DNA of 64,000 bases from Mycolicibacterium helvum (GTDB lineage: Bacteria > Actinomycetota > Actinomycetes > Mycobacteriales > Mycobacteriaceae), in contig NZ_AP022596.1 in the NCBI RefSeq assembly GCF_010731895.1, positions 6,138,001-6,202,000 of the forward strand. The letters run 5' to 3'. Both the position numbers and the translations under genes were made by a program. The notes under the pieces were generated by a model. That model was not told the DNA's origin. It did no database searches and was given only the letters and a program-made list of their open reading frames with translations. Below are positions 54,485 through 64,000 of this stretch, one piece after another. Position 1 is the first letter of the stretch; each line of letters opens with the position of its first letter.

Positions 54485-56224
54485 ATGGCCACCACCACGT
54501 TTCCGAGCCGGGGCGCCCTGGCGCGTCCGGCGACCAGCCGGGCCGCCGATATCGCGGTGTTCGCCGGCGCTGCCGCACTGCTCTGGCTGATCGTCCGCGT
54601 GGGTTCGACCGCCGATGTGCCCTGGACGGTGGAACACGCCCCGACATCGGTGTCGACCGATCCGGCCGATCTGCCGTACTACGCCGCGAGATCGCTGCTG
54701 CGCATGTTCATCGCGCTCGCACTGTCGGTGGTGTTCACCTTCGTGTACGCAACAGCTGCCGCACGATCCCGGCGGGCCGAGAAGGTGCTCATCCCGGTGC
54801 TCGACATCCTGCAGTCGGTGCCCATCCTCGGCTTCCTGTCGATCACGGTGACCGGCTTCATCGCCCTGTTCCCGGGTTCTGAACTGGGTCTGGAGTGCGC
54901 GTCGATCTTCGCGATCTTCACCTCCCAGGCGTGGAACATGACGTTCGCCTTCTACTACTCGCTGAAATCCCAGGCCCGTGACTTCGACGAGGCATCCCGA
55001 CTCCTGCGGCTGTCGCGCTGGCAACGGTTCTGGCGAGTCGATCTGCCCGGCGGAATGATTCCGCTGGTCTGGAACGGCATGATGAGCTTCGGCGGCGGCT
55101 GGTTCTTCCTCACCGCCTCGGAGGCGTTGAGTGTCAACGGGCACCAGTTCGCTCTGCCTGGCATCGGCGCCTACGTGGCGGCAGCCAGCGACGAGGGCGA
55201 CCTCAAGAAGGTGATGCTCGCCGTCGCCTTGATGGTGGTGCTCGTCATCTCGGTCAATGTGTTGTTCTGGCGCCCTCTGACCGCCTGGGCCGAGCGGTTC
55301 CGCGTCGAGGAGTCTGAAGCCGCCGAAGCACCGCGCAGTATCACCCTGGATGTGTTGCGCCGCTCACGGATACCGGAGCTCGCCGGCCGGCCGCTGGGTC
55401 GCTTGATCCAGCCGCTCGACCGGGTGATGTCACTGTTCGGCATTGCCGACCGGCCGCTTCGGAGCGCGCCGATCCGTCGCCGGGTGGGCGACGCGGTGTT
55501 CGCACTGGCCGTCGGCGCCGTCGTTGCGTACGGGGCGTACCGGGTGGTCACCTACATCGGCGACGGCGTGGGCTTCGGCGAGGTGGGCCATGCGCTGCTG
55601 TTGGGCCTGGCGACCTTCGCGCGGGTGATCGTGGTGGTGGTCGTTTCGACGCTGTTGTGGGTGCCGGTCGGAGTGTGGATCGGGATGAATCCACGGGTCT
55701 CCCGGCTCGCCCAGCCCGTCGTTCAAGTGCTGGCGTCCTTCCCGGCCAACTTCTTGTTCCCGCTGGTGACCGCGGGCCTTATCGCCACCGGTATCGGCCT
55801 GAACATCGGCGGAATCCTGCTGATGGCGCTCGGCTCGCAGTGGTACATCCTGTTCAACGTCATCGCCGGGGCCAGCGCGATCCCCAACGACCTGCGGGAG
55901 GCGTCAGCCAACTTGATGCTGCCCACGGCGCTGAAGTGGCGCAAGCTCGTCCTGCCGGCGATCTTCCCCAGCTACATCACCGGCGGTATCACGGCGGCCG
56001 GCGGCGCGTGGAACGCGTCGATCGTGGCCGAGGTCGTCAGCTACCACGGCTCCACGTTGACCGCCACCGGCTTGGGTTCCTACATCACCGAGGCGACCGC
56101 CGCCGGGGACTGGGGCCGCATCCTGATCGGCGTCATCGTGATGAGTTTCTTTGTCGTATTGACGAATCGGGTGTTCTGGCGGCGGCTGTACGCACTGTCC
56201 GAACGTCGCTACTCGCTGGCCTGA
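54485..56224 (+). CDS. ABC transporter permease, two fused permease domains
   Basis: A 579-residue protein with two BPD-type permease halves, about 12-13 membrane segments in all. The EAA-type cytoplasmic loops are DEASRLLRLSRWQRFWRVDLPG near residue 175 and EASANLMLPTALKWRKLVLPA near residue 475. It resembles fused permeases of the NitT/TauT-type group that pair with an ATPase carrying a C-terminal AAA-associated domain. No substrate-binding protein is encoded nearby, so the substrate is unknown. ATG 54485 has only a weak ribosome site. The ATPase follows after 24 bp. Confidence 0.85.
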   Translation: MATTTFPSRGALARPATSRAADIAVFAGAAALLWLIVRVGSTADVPWTVEHAPTSVSTDPADLPYYAARSLLRMFIALALSVVFTFVYATAAARSRRAEKVLIPVLDILQSVPILGFLSITVTGFIALFPGSELGLECASIFAIFTSQAWNMTFAFYYSLKSQARDFDEASRLLRLSRWQRFWRVDLPGGMIPLVWNGMMSFGGGWFFLTASEALSVNGHQFALPGIGAYVAAASDEGDLKKVMLAVALMVVLVISVNVLFWRPLTAWAERFRVEESEAAEAPRSITLDVLRRSRIPELAGRPLGRLIQPLDRVMSLFGIADRPLRSAPIRRRVGDAVFALAVGAVVAYGAYRVVTYIGDGVGFGEVGHALLLGLATFARVIVVVVVSTLLWVPVGVWIGMNPRVSRLAQPVVQVLASFPANFLFPLVTAGLIATGIGLNIGGILLMALGSQWYILFNVIAGASAIPNDLREASANLMLPTALKWRKLVLPAIFPSYITGGITAAGGAWNASIVAEVVSYHGSTLTATGLGSYITEATAAGDWGRILIGVIVMSFFVVLTNRVFWRRLYALSERRYSLA

Positions 56225-56248
56225 CAACTGCTCGATGGAGGTGTCCTC

Positions 56249-57568
56249 ATGACCGGTCGTGACCAGGTGATCATTTCGCTGGACCACGTCACCAAGAGTT
56301 TCACCGGCGCCGCCGGTGACACGCTGCTCGTGCTCGACGACATCAGTCTCGACCTGATCGAGGGCGAAATCGTGGCGTTGCTGGGGCGTTCGGGCTCCGG
56401 CAAGTCCACGCTGCTGCGCACCGTCGCAGGCCTGATCGCTCCCAGCTCCGGGGCCGTACGCTACCGCGGCACCGAACTCAACGGCGCCAACCCCGGCACG
56501 GCCATGGTGTTCCAGACTTTCGCGTTGATGCCCTGGCTGACCGTCCAGGACAACGTGGAGCTCGGCCTGGCCGCCAGGGGGGTCGGACCGCAGGAGCGAC
56601 GACAACGCGCGCTGAAAGCGATCGACGTGATCGGCCTGGACGGCTTCGAATCGGCCTATCCCAAGGAACTTTCGGGCGGCATGCGCCAGCGCGTCGGTTT
56701 CGCCAGGGCGCTGGTCCTCGAGCCTGACCTGCTGCTGATGGACGAGCCGTTCTCGGCGTTGGACGTACTGACCGCCGAGAACCTGCGCAACGAACTGATG
56801 ACGCTCTGGGGTGCCAAGGAGTTCCCGACCAAGGCGATCTGCCTGGTGACCCACAACATCGAAGAAGCGGTGTTGCTGGCCGACCGGGTGATCGTGCTGG
56901 GGGCCAACCCTGGGCACATCCGCGCCGAAGTGACCGTCGAGCTGGATCGACCGAGGGACCGGCGTTCGCGGGCGTTCGAGAGCATCGTGGACAAGCTCTA
57001 CGGCTTGCTCACCGGCATCGATACCGACACCGACACAACCGAACCCGCTGCGGCCACCCCCACCAGCAGACCGTTGCCCAATGCCACCGTCGGCGGGCTG
57101 GCCGGGTTGGTGGAGATCGTCTACGCCCAGGGTGGCCGCGCCGATCTGCCTGACATCGCTGCCGAACTCAACTTCGACATCGACGATCTGCTCCCACTGG
57201 TCGATGCCGCCGCGATGCTGGGATTCCTGCACGTCAGCGAAGGTGATCTCGAATTGTCACCAACTGGACAAGAATTCACCACGGCTGACATTCAGACCAG
57301 CAAGCAAATCTTTGCCGCGCAAGCCCGCCAGCGAGCGCCGCTGGTGCGCACCATCTGCCGCGCGTTGGCCACGTCGTCCGACGGAAGCCTGCGCGCAGGA
57401 TTCTTCCTCGATCTGCTGCGGCGTGGGTTCGGGCCGGATGACGCTCGCCAGCAACTGGATACGGCCATCGGCTGGGGCCGCTACGGCGAATTGTTCGACT
57501 ACGACACCGACAGCGACCAGATCACCGCCGATCCTGCGGCCGGGATCTTCGCTACCCGAGCCTCGTAG
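56249..57568 (+). CDS. ABC transporter ATPase with C-terminal AAA-associated domain
   Basis: A 439-residue protein. The ATPase (about 1-250) has Walker A GRSGSGKSTLL, the Q-loop MVFQTFALMPWLTV, signature LSGGMRQRVGFARAL, Walker B LLLMDEPFSALD and the H-loop VTHNIEEAV. Residues about 280-430 form an extra helical domain (VEIVYAQGGRADLPDIAAEL, LLDLLRRGFGPDDARQQLD), the AAA-associated C-terminal type. It energises the preceding permease. GGAGGT precedes ATG 56249. Confidence 0.88.
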   Translation: MTGRDQVIISLDHVTKSFTGAAGDTLLVLDDISLDLIEGEIVALLGRSGSGKSTLLRTVAGLIAPSSGAVRYRGTELNGANPGTAMVFQTFALMPWLTVQDNVELGLAARGVGPQERRQRALKAIDVIGLDGFESAYPKELSGGMRQRVGFARALVLEPDLLLMDEPFSALDVLTAENLRNELMTLWGAKEFPTKAICLVTHNIEEAVLLADRVIVLGANPGHIRAEVTVELDRPRDRRSRAFESIVDKLYGLLTGIDTDTDTTEPAAATPTSRPLPNATVGGLAGLVEIVYAQGGRADLPDIAAELNFDIDDLLPLVDAAAMLGFLHVSEGDLELSPTGQEFTTADIQTSKQIFAAQARQRAPLVRTICRALATSSDGSLRAGFFLDLLRRGFGPDDARQQLDTAIGWGRYGELFDYDTDSDQITADPAAGIFATRAS

Positions 57569-57730
57569 CGCGAATCGGGCCAGTTCCCATACCGGAACGG
57601 AGCGTCCGAATCAAGGGCCCGATGGAGGATCTTTGTTCGGGATTGACCGGCCACCGGGCCGATCCGCCGCACCGTCACGGCACCGAAGACTGTGGATGTC
57701 AGAATCCAGCCACGACCCTTCGGAGCAACA

Positions 57731-59236
57731 GTGCCATCGGTATCCCGTCGAGGATTCCTGCTCGGGTTGGCGGCGAGCCCGATAGCGCTTTCGCTGGCGT
57801 GTTCGGGCCGCCCTCCCGCAACACCGACGAACAACGGCGGTAAACGCCCGCTGCCGATCCCCCCACTGGCCGAATCAACGCTCGATGACAAGCAGACCCG
57901 GATCTTCTCGCTGCGGGCCGCCGCCGGAACATCGGAGATTCGTGCCGGGCAGCACACCCCAACGTGGGGCTACAACGGATCGATCCTCGGTCCGACCCTT
58001 CGGGCCAAGGACGGTGAGACCGTCGCCGTGCACTTCGACAACGATCTGCCGGAGCCGACGTCCGTGCATTGGCACGGAATGCACGTGCCCGCGCGGTGCG
58101 ACGGCGGCCCCCACCAGGTCGTCGAATCCGGGGGGCAGTGGCAACCGACATGGACGGTCCGCCAGCCGGCGGCGACATTGTGGTATCACCCCCATCCCCA
58201 CGGCGCGACCGAGAAGCACATCTATCGCGGGCTGGCGGGCTTTTTCATCGTGGATGACGCGTCCTCGGGCCAGCTCCCGCATGACTACGGCCACGACGAC
58301 ATCCCGCTGGTCATCCAGGACCGCCGGTTCACCGCGTCCGGCACCCTGGACGAGTCAGATTCGACACACGTCGGGCTGCTGGGCGACACGATCATCACCA
58401 ACGGGGTGGCCGACGCGTACCTTCAGGTCCAGTCGCAACGGGTGCGGCTTCGCATCCTCAACGGCTCCGGAGGTCGGCTCTACAACCTGGGTTTCAGCGA
58501 CGACCGGCCCTTCTTCATCGTGGGCAGCGACGGGGGCCTGCTGTCGGCGCCGGTCGAGGCCAAGCGCGTCCGGCTGAGCCCCGGCGAACGGATGGAGATC
58601 GTGGTCGAACTGCGTTCGGGCGCACCCGTTTCCCTTCGATCGTTCGCCTTCGACGACAACGCCGGGGTGTCCCCGTCCGAGGCGAAGCGATGCGGGCTCG
58701 ACGACACCTTTGAGATTCTGGAGCTCCGCCCCGACGCGACACTGCGATCCGGCGGCGAGGTTCCAGCCGTGCTCGCGGCCATCCCCACCCCCGACATATC
58801 GCGGGCGACGGCGACGCGGACGTTCGACCTGCGCTGGTTCATGATCGACGGGGAGCGGATGGACATGGATGTCATCGACTTCGATACAACCGTCGACACG
58901 ACCGAAATCTGGACGGTTCGCAACATCGACAATTGGCCGCACAACTTCCACGTCCACGACACTCAATTCCGCATCATCGACGTTGACGGATCGCCGCCGG
59001 TACCAGCGCTTGCCGGCTACAAGGACACCGTGTACGTCGCACCGGGACAGCGGATTCGGCTGGCGGTACGCTTCACCGACTACACCGACGCGACCTTCCC
59101 CTACATGTACCACTGCCATCTGGCGATGCACGAAGACCGCGGGATGATGGGCCAGTTTCTGGTGCTCGCACCGGGCCAGACACCCGCCCCGATGCTGGGG
59201 CAGATGCCCGCGGGCAGCGGTCACTCCATGCACTGA
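57731..59236 (+). CDS. Exported multicopper oxidase (CueO/FtsP-like)
   Basis: A 501-residue protein. The signal SRRGFLLGLAASPIALSLAC has twin arginines and a possible lipobox at its end. All copper sites are present: VHWHGMHVP and WYHPHPHGATE (type 2/3), HNFHVHDTQF, and YHCHLAMHEDRGMM (type 1 with Met ligand). It oxidises Cu(I), Mn(II), Fe(II) or phenols outside the membrane; the substrate is unknown. GTG 57731 follows CGGAG by six bases. It lies 162 bp after the ABC ATPase, and its end overlaps the convergent response regulator by 16 bp. Confidence 0.85.
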   Translation: MPSVSRRGFLLGLAASPIALSLACSGRPPATPTNNGGKRPLPIPPLAESTLDDKQTRIFSLRAAAGTSEIRAGQHTPTWGYNGSILGPTLRAKDGETVAVHFDNDLPEPTSVHWHGMHVPARCDGGPHQVVESGGQWQPTWTVRQPAATLWYHPHPHGATEKHIYRGLAGFFIVDDASSGQLPHDYGHDDIPLVIQDRRFTASGTLDESDSTHVGLLGDTIITNGVADAYLQVQSQRVRLRILNGSGGRLYNLGFSDDRPFFIVGSDGGLLSAPVEAKRVRLSPGERMEIVVELRSGAPVSLRSFAFDDNAGVSPSEAKRCGLDDTFEILELRPDATLRSGGEVPAVLAAIPTPDISRATATRTFDLRWFMIDGERMDMDVIDFDTTVDTTEIWTVRNIDNWPHNFHVHDTQFRIIDVDGSPPVPALAGYKDTVYVAPGQRIRLAVRFTDYTDATFPYMYHCHLAMHEDRGMMGQFLVLAPGQTPAPMLGQMPAGSGHSMH

Positions 59237-59865
59237 CACCCGTAGATCGCGAGCTGAACGCGGTTTGCGCAACCTGTCTTATCCAACAGGTTGGCCACAT
59301 GGGTTTTCACCGTGGTCAGCCCCAGATGAAGTTCCTCGGCAATCTGCCGATTGGACAAACCCGTGCTGAGCAACGCCAGCACGTCGCGCTCGCGCGCCGT
59401 CAACGACACCGGCTCCGGTGATCGCTCGACGCCGCTTTCCGTCACCGCCTTGGCGACCAACCGCCGCAGCAGATGTGGTGACACCGTGACGTCACCGTCA
59501 GCGGTTCGCCGGATAGCATCGGCGAGCTGGGCCGGGGACGTGTCCTTGACCAGAAAACCTGCCGCACCGGCGGCCAGCGCCGGGTAGAGATGCTCATCGT
59601 CGTCGAACGTGGTGAGCACCAGTATCTTGGACTCCGGCCTGGTGGAGGTCAGCAGTCGGGTGGCTGCGACGCCGTCCAATCCGGGCATCCGCAGGTCCAT
59701 CAGGATGACGTCTGGCGCGAGTTCTGCGGCCAGTCGGACCGCTTGCTCACCGTCCGCGGCTTCGCCCACCACGTCGAGGTCCTCGGTCGCCTCGCACAGC
59801 ATGCGCAGGCCGGCCCGTACCAGCTTCTGGTCGTCGACGAGCAGCACACGAATCCCGGCCGTCAT
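59221..59865 (-). CDS. NarL/LuxR-family response regulator
   Basis: A 214-residue regulator. The receiver domain has VLLVDDQKLVRAGL with the acidic pair, phospho-Asp in DVILMDLRMPG near residue 54, and a Lys in GFLVKDTSP. The LuxR HTH is SLTARERDVLALLSTGLSNR then QIAEELHLGLTTVKTHVANL. It is cotranscribed with the sensor kinase (ATGA overlap) and convergent to the multicopper oxidase, which is a plausible but unproven target. Confidence 0.88.
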   Translation of the reverse strand: MTAGIRVLLVDDQKLVRAGLRMLCEATEDLDVVGEAADGEQAVRLAAELAPDVILMDLRMPGLDGVAATRLLTSTRPESKILVLTTFDDDEHLYPALAAGAAGFLVKDTSPAQLADAIRRTADGDVTVSPHLLRRLVAKAVTESGVERSPEPVSLTARERDVLALLSTGLSNRQIAEELHLGLTTVKTHVANLLDKTGCANRVQLAIYGCQCME

Positions 59866-61043
59866 CGCGCGTCCCCCGCCCCGGCGACCCGTTGCGGAAT
59901 CCACGCTTCGAGCACCCACAGCCGGCCAACGCGACGGGCATCGAATCGCCCGCCGACGAGGTGCAGCCGCTCGGTCATTCCGATGATCCCGTGACCAGTG
60001 CCGCTCGGCGGGCTCGGAGATGCGCAGGTGTTGCTGACCCGAATCGCGACGCCGTCGTCCTGGTGGTCGATGGTCAGCTCGACGGGGTCTGACAGCGTGG
60101 CGTACTTCATCACATTCGTCAGCGCCTCCTGCGTCACCCGCAGCAGGGTGAGCCGGGACATGACGTCCAATCCGCCCACACTTCGATCAATTCGCGTGCT
60201 CATGCGCAAACCCGCGGCCGCAGCCCGTGCGGTGGCCGCGTCGATCTCGGTCCAGAGTGTGTCGGATTCGATCATCGTCACCTGGCTCAACTCCGGGTCA
60301 CGTAACGCATCGTGTAGTCGGCGAATGTCTGTCAGCGCAGCCGAGGCGGTGCCATGAACATCGTCGAGCACCGCGGTCACGCCTGGGGAAATATCGTGAA
60401 TAGCATGCTGCGCCACAGCGATTCGCAGAACTATCGACGCCATGTGATGTGCGACGACATCGTGTAGCTCACGCGCCATCGCGGTGCGTTCCTGCGACCG
60501 CACCACCGCTTCTGATGCCGCTCTTTGCAGCTCCGCGTCTTCGGCGCGCTGTCGGTACATTGTGGCGAGTCGCCGCTGAGCTCGCAGATAGAGTCCGGCC
60601 AGAACCGGCACTGCGACAACCGCAGCGGCAGTTACCAACGTGGCAGCGTTCCGCAACGACGTATGGTCATCCAACGAGTACCCGACGATAACTGCCGTAG
60701 ACCACGCTGCGGTCGTGGCGACAACCGGCAGAGCGCGTGCGCTGCGAGCGGCAACGTCGGCTAGCGCGACCGCGCCCAGGTACGGGACCAAGCCGGACAG
60801 CCCCCACGCTTCGGCGGCGAACAGCGGAACCGCCAGCGCCGATATGGCGAATGACGCAAGGGCGGGCCAGCGCCAACCTGCGCCGAAGCAGAATGCCGCG
60901 CAGATCGACAGCAGAGCGTACGAGCACGAGACCTGGAATCGGCCGGGAAATATGCTGAGGCCGAGAAACACCGGCACGATCAACAGCGGTGCGACGCGAA
61001 ACACCAAGGCCCCCCACGGAAGACGGCGTTCACCGATGGTCAC
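59862..61043 (-). CDS. Sensor histidine kinase (NarL-partner HisKA_3 type)
   Basis: A 393-residue kinase with about five N-terminal membrane segments (about 10-150) and little external sequence. The dimerisation helix carries the phospho-His in TAMARELHDVVAHHMASIVL near residue 195. The ATPase domain has LLRVTQEALTNVMKYA (N box) and GTGHGIIGMTERL (G box). It probably senses a membrane or membrane-proximal signal and phosphorylates the downstream regulator. GTG 61043 is the start. Confidence 0.87.
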   Translation of the reverse strand: MTIGERRLPWGALVFRVAPLLIVPVFLGLSIFPGRFQVSCSYALLSICAAFCFGAGWRWPALASFAISALAVPLFAAEAWGLSGLVPYLGAVALADVAARSARALPVVATTAAWSTAVIVGYSLDDHTSLRNAATLVTAAAVVAVPVLAGLYLRAQRRLATMYRQRAEDAELQRAASEAVVRSQERTAMARELHDVVAHHMASIVLRIAVAQHAIHDISPGVTAVLDDVHGTASAALTDIRRLHDALRDPELSQVTMIESDTLWTEIDAATARAAAAGLRMSTRIDRSVGGLDVMSRLTLLRVTQEALTNVMKYATLSDPVELTIDHQDDGVAIRVSNTCASPSPPSGTGHGIIGMTERLHLVGGRFDARRVGRLWVLEAWIPQRVAGAGDAR

Positions 61044-61114
61044 GCCTTCTCCGTACTGGGTTGGCCGCCAACCCGTTGCCAGCCGCGATCGCGCCGACTG
61101 CTCGCGCGAAATCC

Positions 61115-63054
<1,940 letters not shown>

Positions 63055-63065
63055 TGGCGCACACC

Positions 63066-63944
63066 CTATCCCGTCGAGACCTGCGGCTCAGCGCCAGCGG
63101 TTGGCGGTGGTGGCGCCGCATGGATCTCGCGGTCGAGTTCGGCGTCCACCTCGGTATCGGCCGGGAAGCTCGGCTCACCGGCGATGATGTGCTGCAACCA
63201 CAGCTTGGCCTGCACCACGGGCCGGCGCACATAGCGTTCACGCTCCAGGGCGCGGTGCATCTTGCGGGGTTTGTCCTGGTAGTGCCAGCGCGCCCACGGG
63301 GCGTGCGGCCGGGACAACCGGATGGCGCCGACAAACAGCAGTGGCGTGATGAACATGCCGACCAGACCGGTCCAGACCTTGCCCTTGAGCAACACGACCA
63401 CTGCTAGCGCCAGGGTCAGTGCGGCGAAGACGACGACGACGGCGCGGGCCCCGACCGAGTCGTCCGCGCGCCAGATCCCGATGTCGAAGAACGACAACGG
63501 GTTGAATCCCATGATCAACAGGCCCGCGACGGCGATCGCGGCGAACACCGCGTCCACCGACGCCCGGCCGTCCTCGGCCCAGTACACGTCCTCCAGATGC
63601 AGGATCAGCGCGAACTCGTCCAGTACCAGGGCCGCGCCGATCCCGAAAATGATTGCCGCTGCAGTGAATTCACCGATCCCGCCGTCGACAGCCAGGGTCA
63701 CCATGGTGACTCCGGAGATCATCACCAAGACGATGCCGATCACGACGTGGTGGATGTGCAGCCCTCCGCGGCCGGAGATGTTGCGCGGTTGCCACCACTT
63801 GCGGGGAGCGTCGTTGCCGGCGTTGTGGCGGATGTAGCGCACGATCGTCCTGGTCACGAAGAACGTGAGGATGAACGCGATCAGGCACCACATCAGCGGC
63901 ACGCGCCCGGGGGCGACGACGTCGAAGTGCAGGTGGAAGGACAC
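63066..63944 (-). CDS. Polytopic membrane protein (Rv2180c-like)
   Basis: A 292-residue protein with about seven membrane segments. Conserved features are GRGGLHIHHVVIGIVLVMIS near residue 60 (two His in the membrane interface) and LVLDEFALILHLEDVYWAEDG near residue 110. The C-terminal 70 residues are cytoplasmic and charged. It matches Rv2180c by position. Function is unknown; the conserved His and acidic residues suggest metal binding or an enzymatic membrane protein. The last 56 bases of the window hold no supported gene. Confidence 0.75.
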   Translation of the reverse strand: MSFHLHFDVVAPGRVPLMWCLIAFILTFFVTRTIVRYIRHNAGNDAPRKWWQPRNISGRGGLHIHHVVIGIVLVMISGVTMVTLAVDGGIGEFTAAAIIFGIGAALVLDEFALILHLEDVYWAEDGRASVDAVFAAIAVAGLLIMGFNPLSFFDIGIWRADDSVGARAVVVVFAALTLALAVVVLLKGKVWTGLVGMFITPLLFVGAIRLSRPHAPWARWHYQDKPRKMHRALERERYVRRPVVQAKLWLQHIIAGEPSFPADTEVDAELDREIHAAPPPPTAGAEPQVSTG

Positions 63945-64000
63945 GGGGTCAGAAGATACGCCCGATAACCCCGATGGGGGCCGGCACGGCCGGGATAACT

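Noticed and set aside
57583..57598. GTTCC-catacc-GGAAC inverted repeat upstream of the multicopper oxidase
   Set aside because: Only five paired bases and 133 bp from the start; too weak to call an operator without conservation data.
63945..64000. Start of a further gene at the right edge
   Set aside because: Too little sequence to support a start or frame.

Overview
The window comes from a high-GC actinobacterium, almost certainly a non-tuberculous Mycobacterium (sensu lato). The right 38 kb follows the gene order of the M. tuberculosis Rv2144c-Rv2180c block (recalled from knowledge, not searched): wag31, yggT, sepF, yggS, pgeF, ftsZ, ftsQ, murC, murG, ftsW, murD, mraY, murF, murE, pbpB, ftsL-like, rsmH, mraZ, then lppM, idsA2, mptA, pknL and aroG. 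A long GGN-repeat PGRS-type protein also fits this genus.

Left end (1 to about 8405): the right-hand part of an integrated mobile element. A tightly overlapping rightward operon encodes small zinc-binding proteins, a winged-helix replication-type protein whose gene contains iteron-like repeats, a phage-type WhiB protein and an HTH protein. It is followed by a terminase-small-subunit-like gene. Then comes cargo: an NDT/TIR-like nucleotide-metabolising protein, an RMF/CrpP-like small protein, and a PIN-domain protein coupled to a beta-barrel-type partner. The element ends with a tyrosine integrase, a BRO-N fragment and the 3' end of a tRNA (probably tRNA-Leu) that marks the attachment site. No capsid, portal or large terminase gene is seen. 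This layout suggests a phage satellite (PICI-like) or a decayed prophage; the left end lies outside the window.

8.4-26.4 kb: accessory chromosome. It holds a 1925-residue secreted PGRS protein with four long, nearly identical tandem repeats and no PE domain, a TerC-type membrane protein, an acetamidase/formamidase-RidA pair, and an IclR regulator. The regulator is divergent from a sulfotransferase, alkylsulfatase-like MBL, SDR and class I amidotransferase cluster, with a perfect 14-bp palindrome between them. A C39-like lipoprotein, an unusual pyruvate-kinase-like protein and a TIGR01777 epimerase follow.

26.4-48.2 kb: the division and cell wall (dcw) cluster, all on the minus strand. mraZ is preceded by four GTGGN boxes at exact 10-bp spacing. 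A 145-base leader, probably the mraW RNA motif, separates mraZ from rsmH. Most genes overlap by 1-4 bp, so they are probably co-translated. MurE/F/D/C, MraY and MurG make the lipid-linked peptidoglycan precursor. FtsW, PbpB, FtsQ, the FtsL-like protein, FtsZ and SepF use it at the septum, and Wag31 directs polar growth.

48.2-64 kb: a conserved mycobacterial block (GNAT, lppM, idsA2, a frameshifted mptA, Rv2175c-like and pknL). It is followed by an inserted segment with a highly structured leader RNA and mini-ORF, an ABC transporter without a binding protein, a multicopper oxidase and a two-component system. The conserved aroG, DEDD ribonuclease and Rv2180c-like membrane protein close the window.
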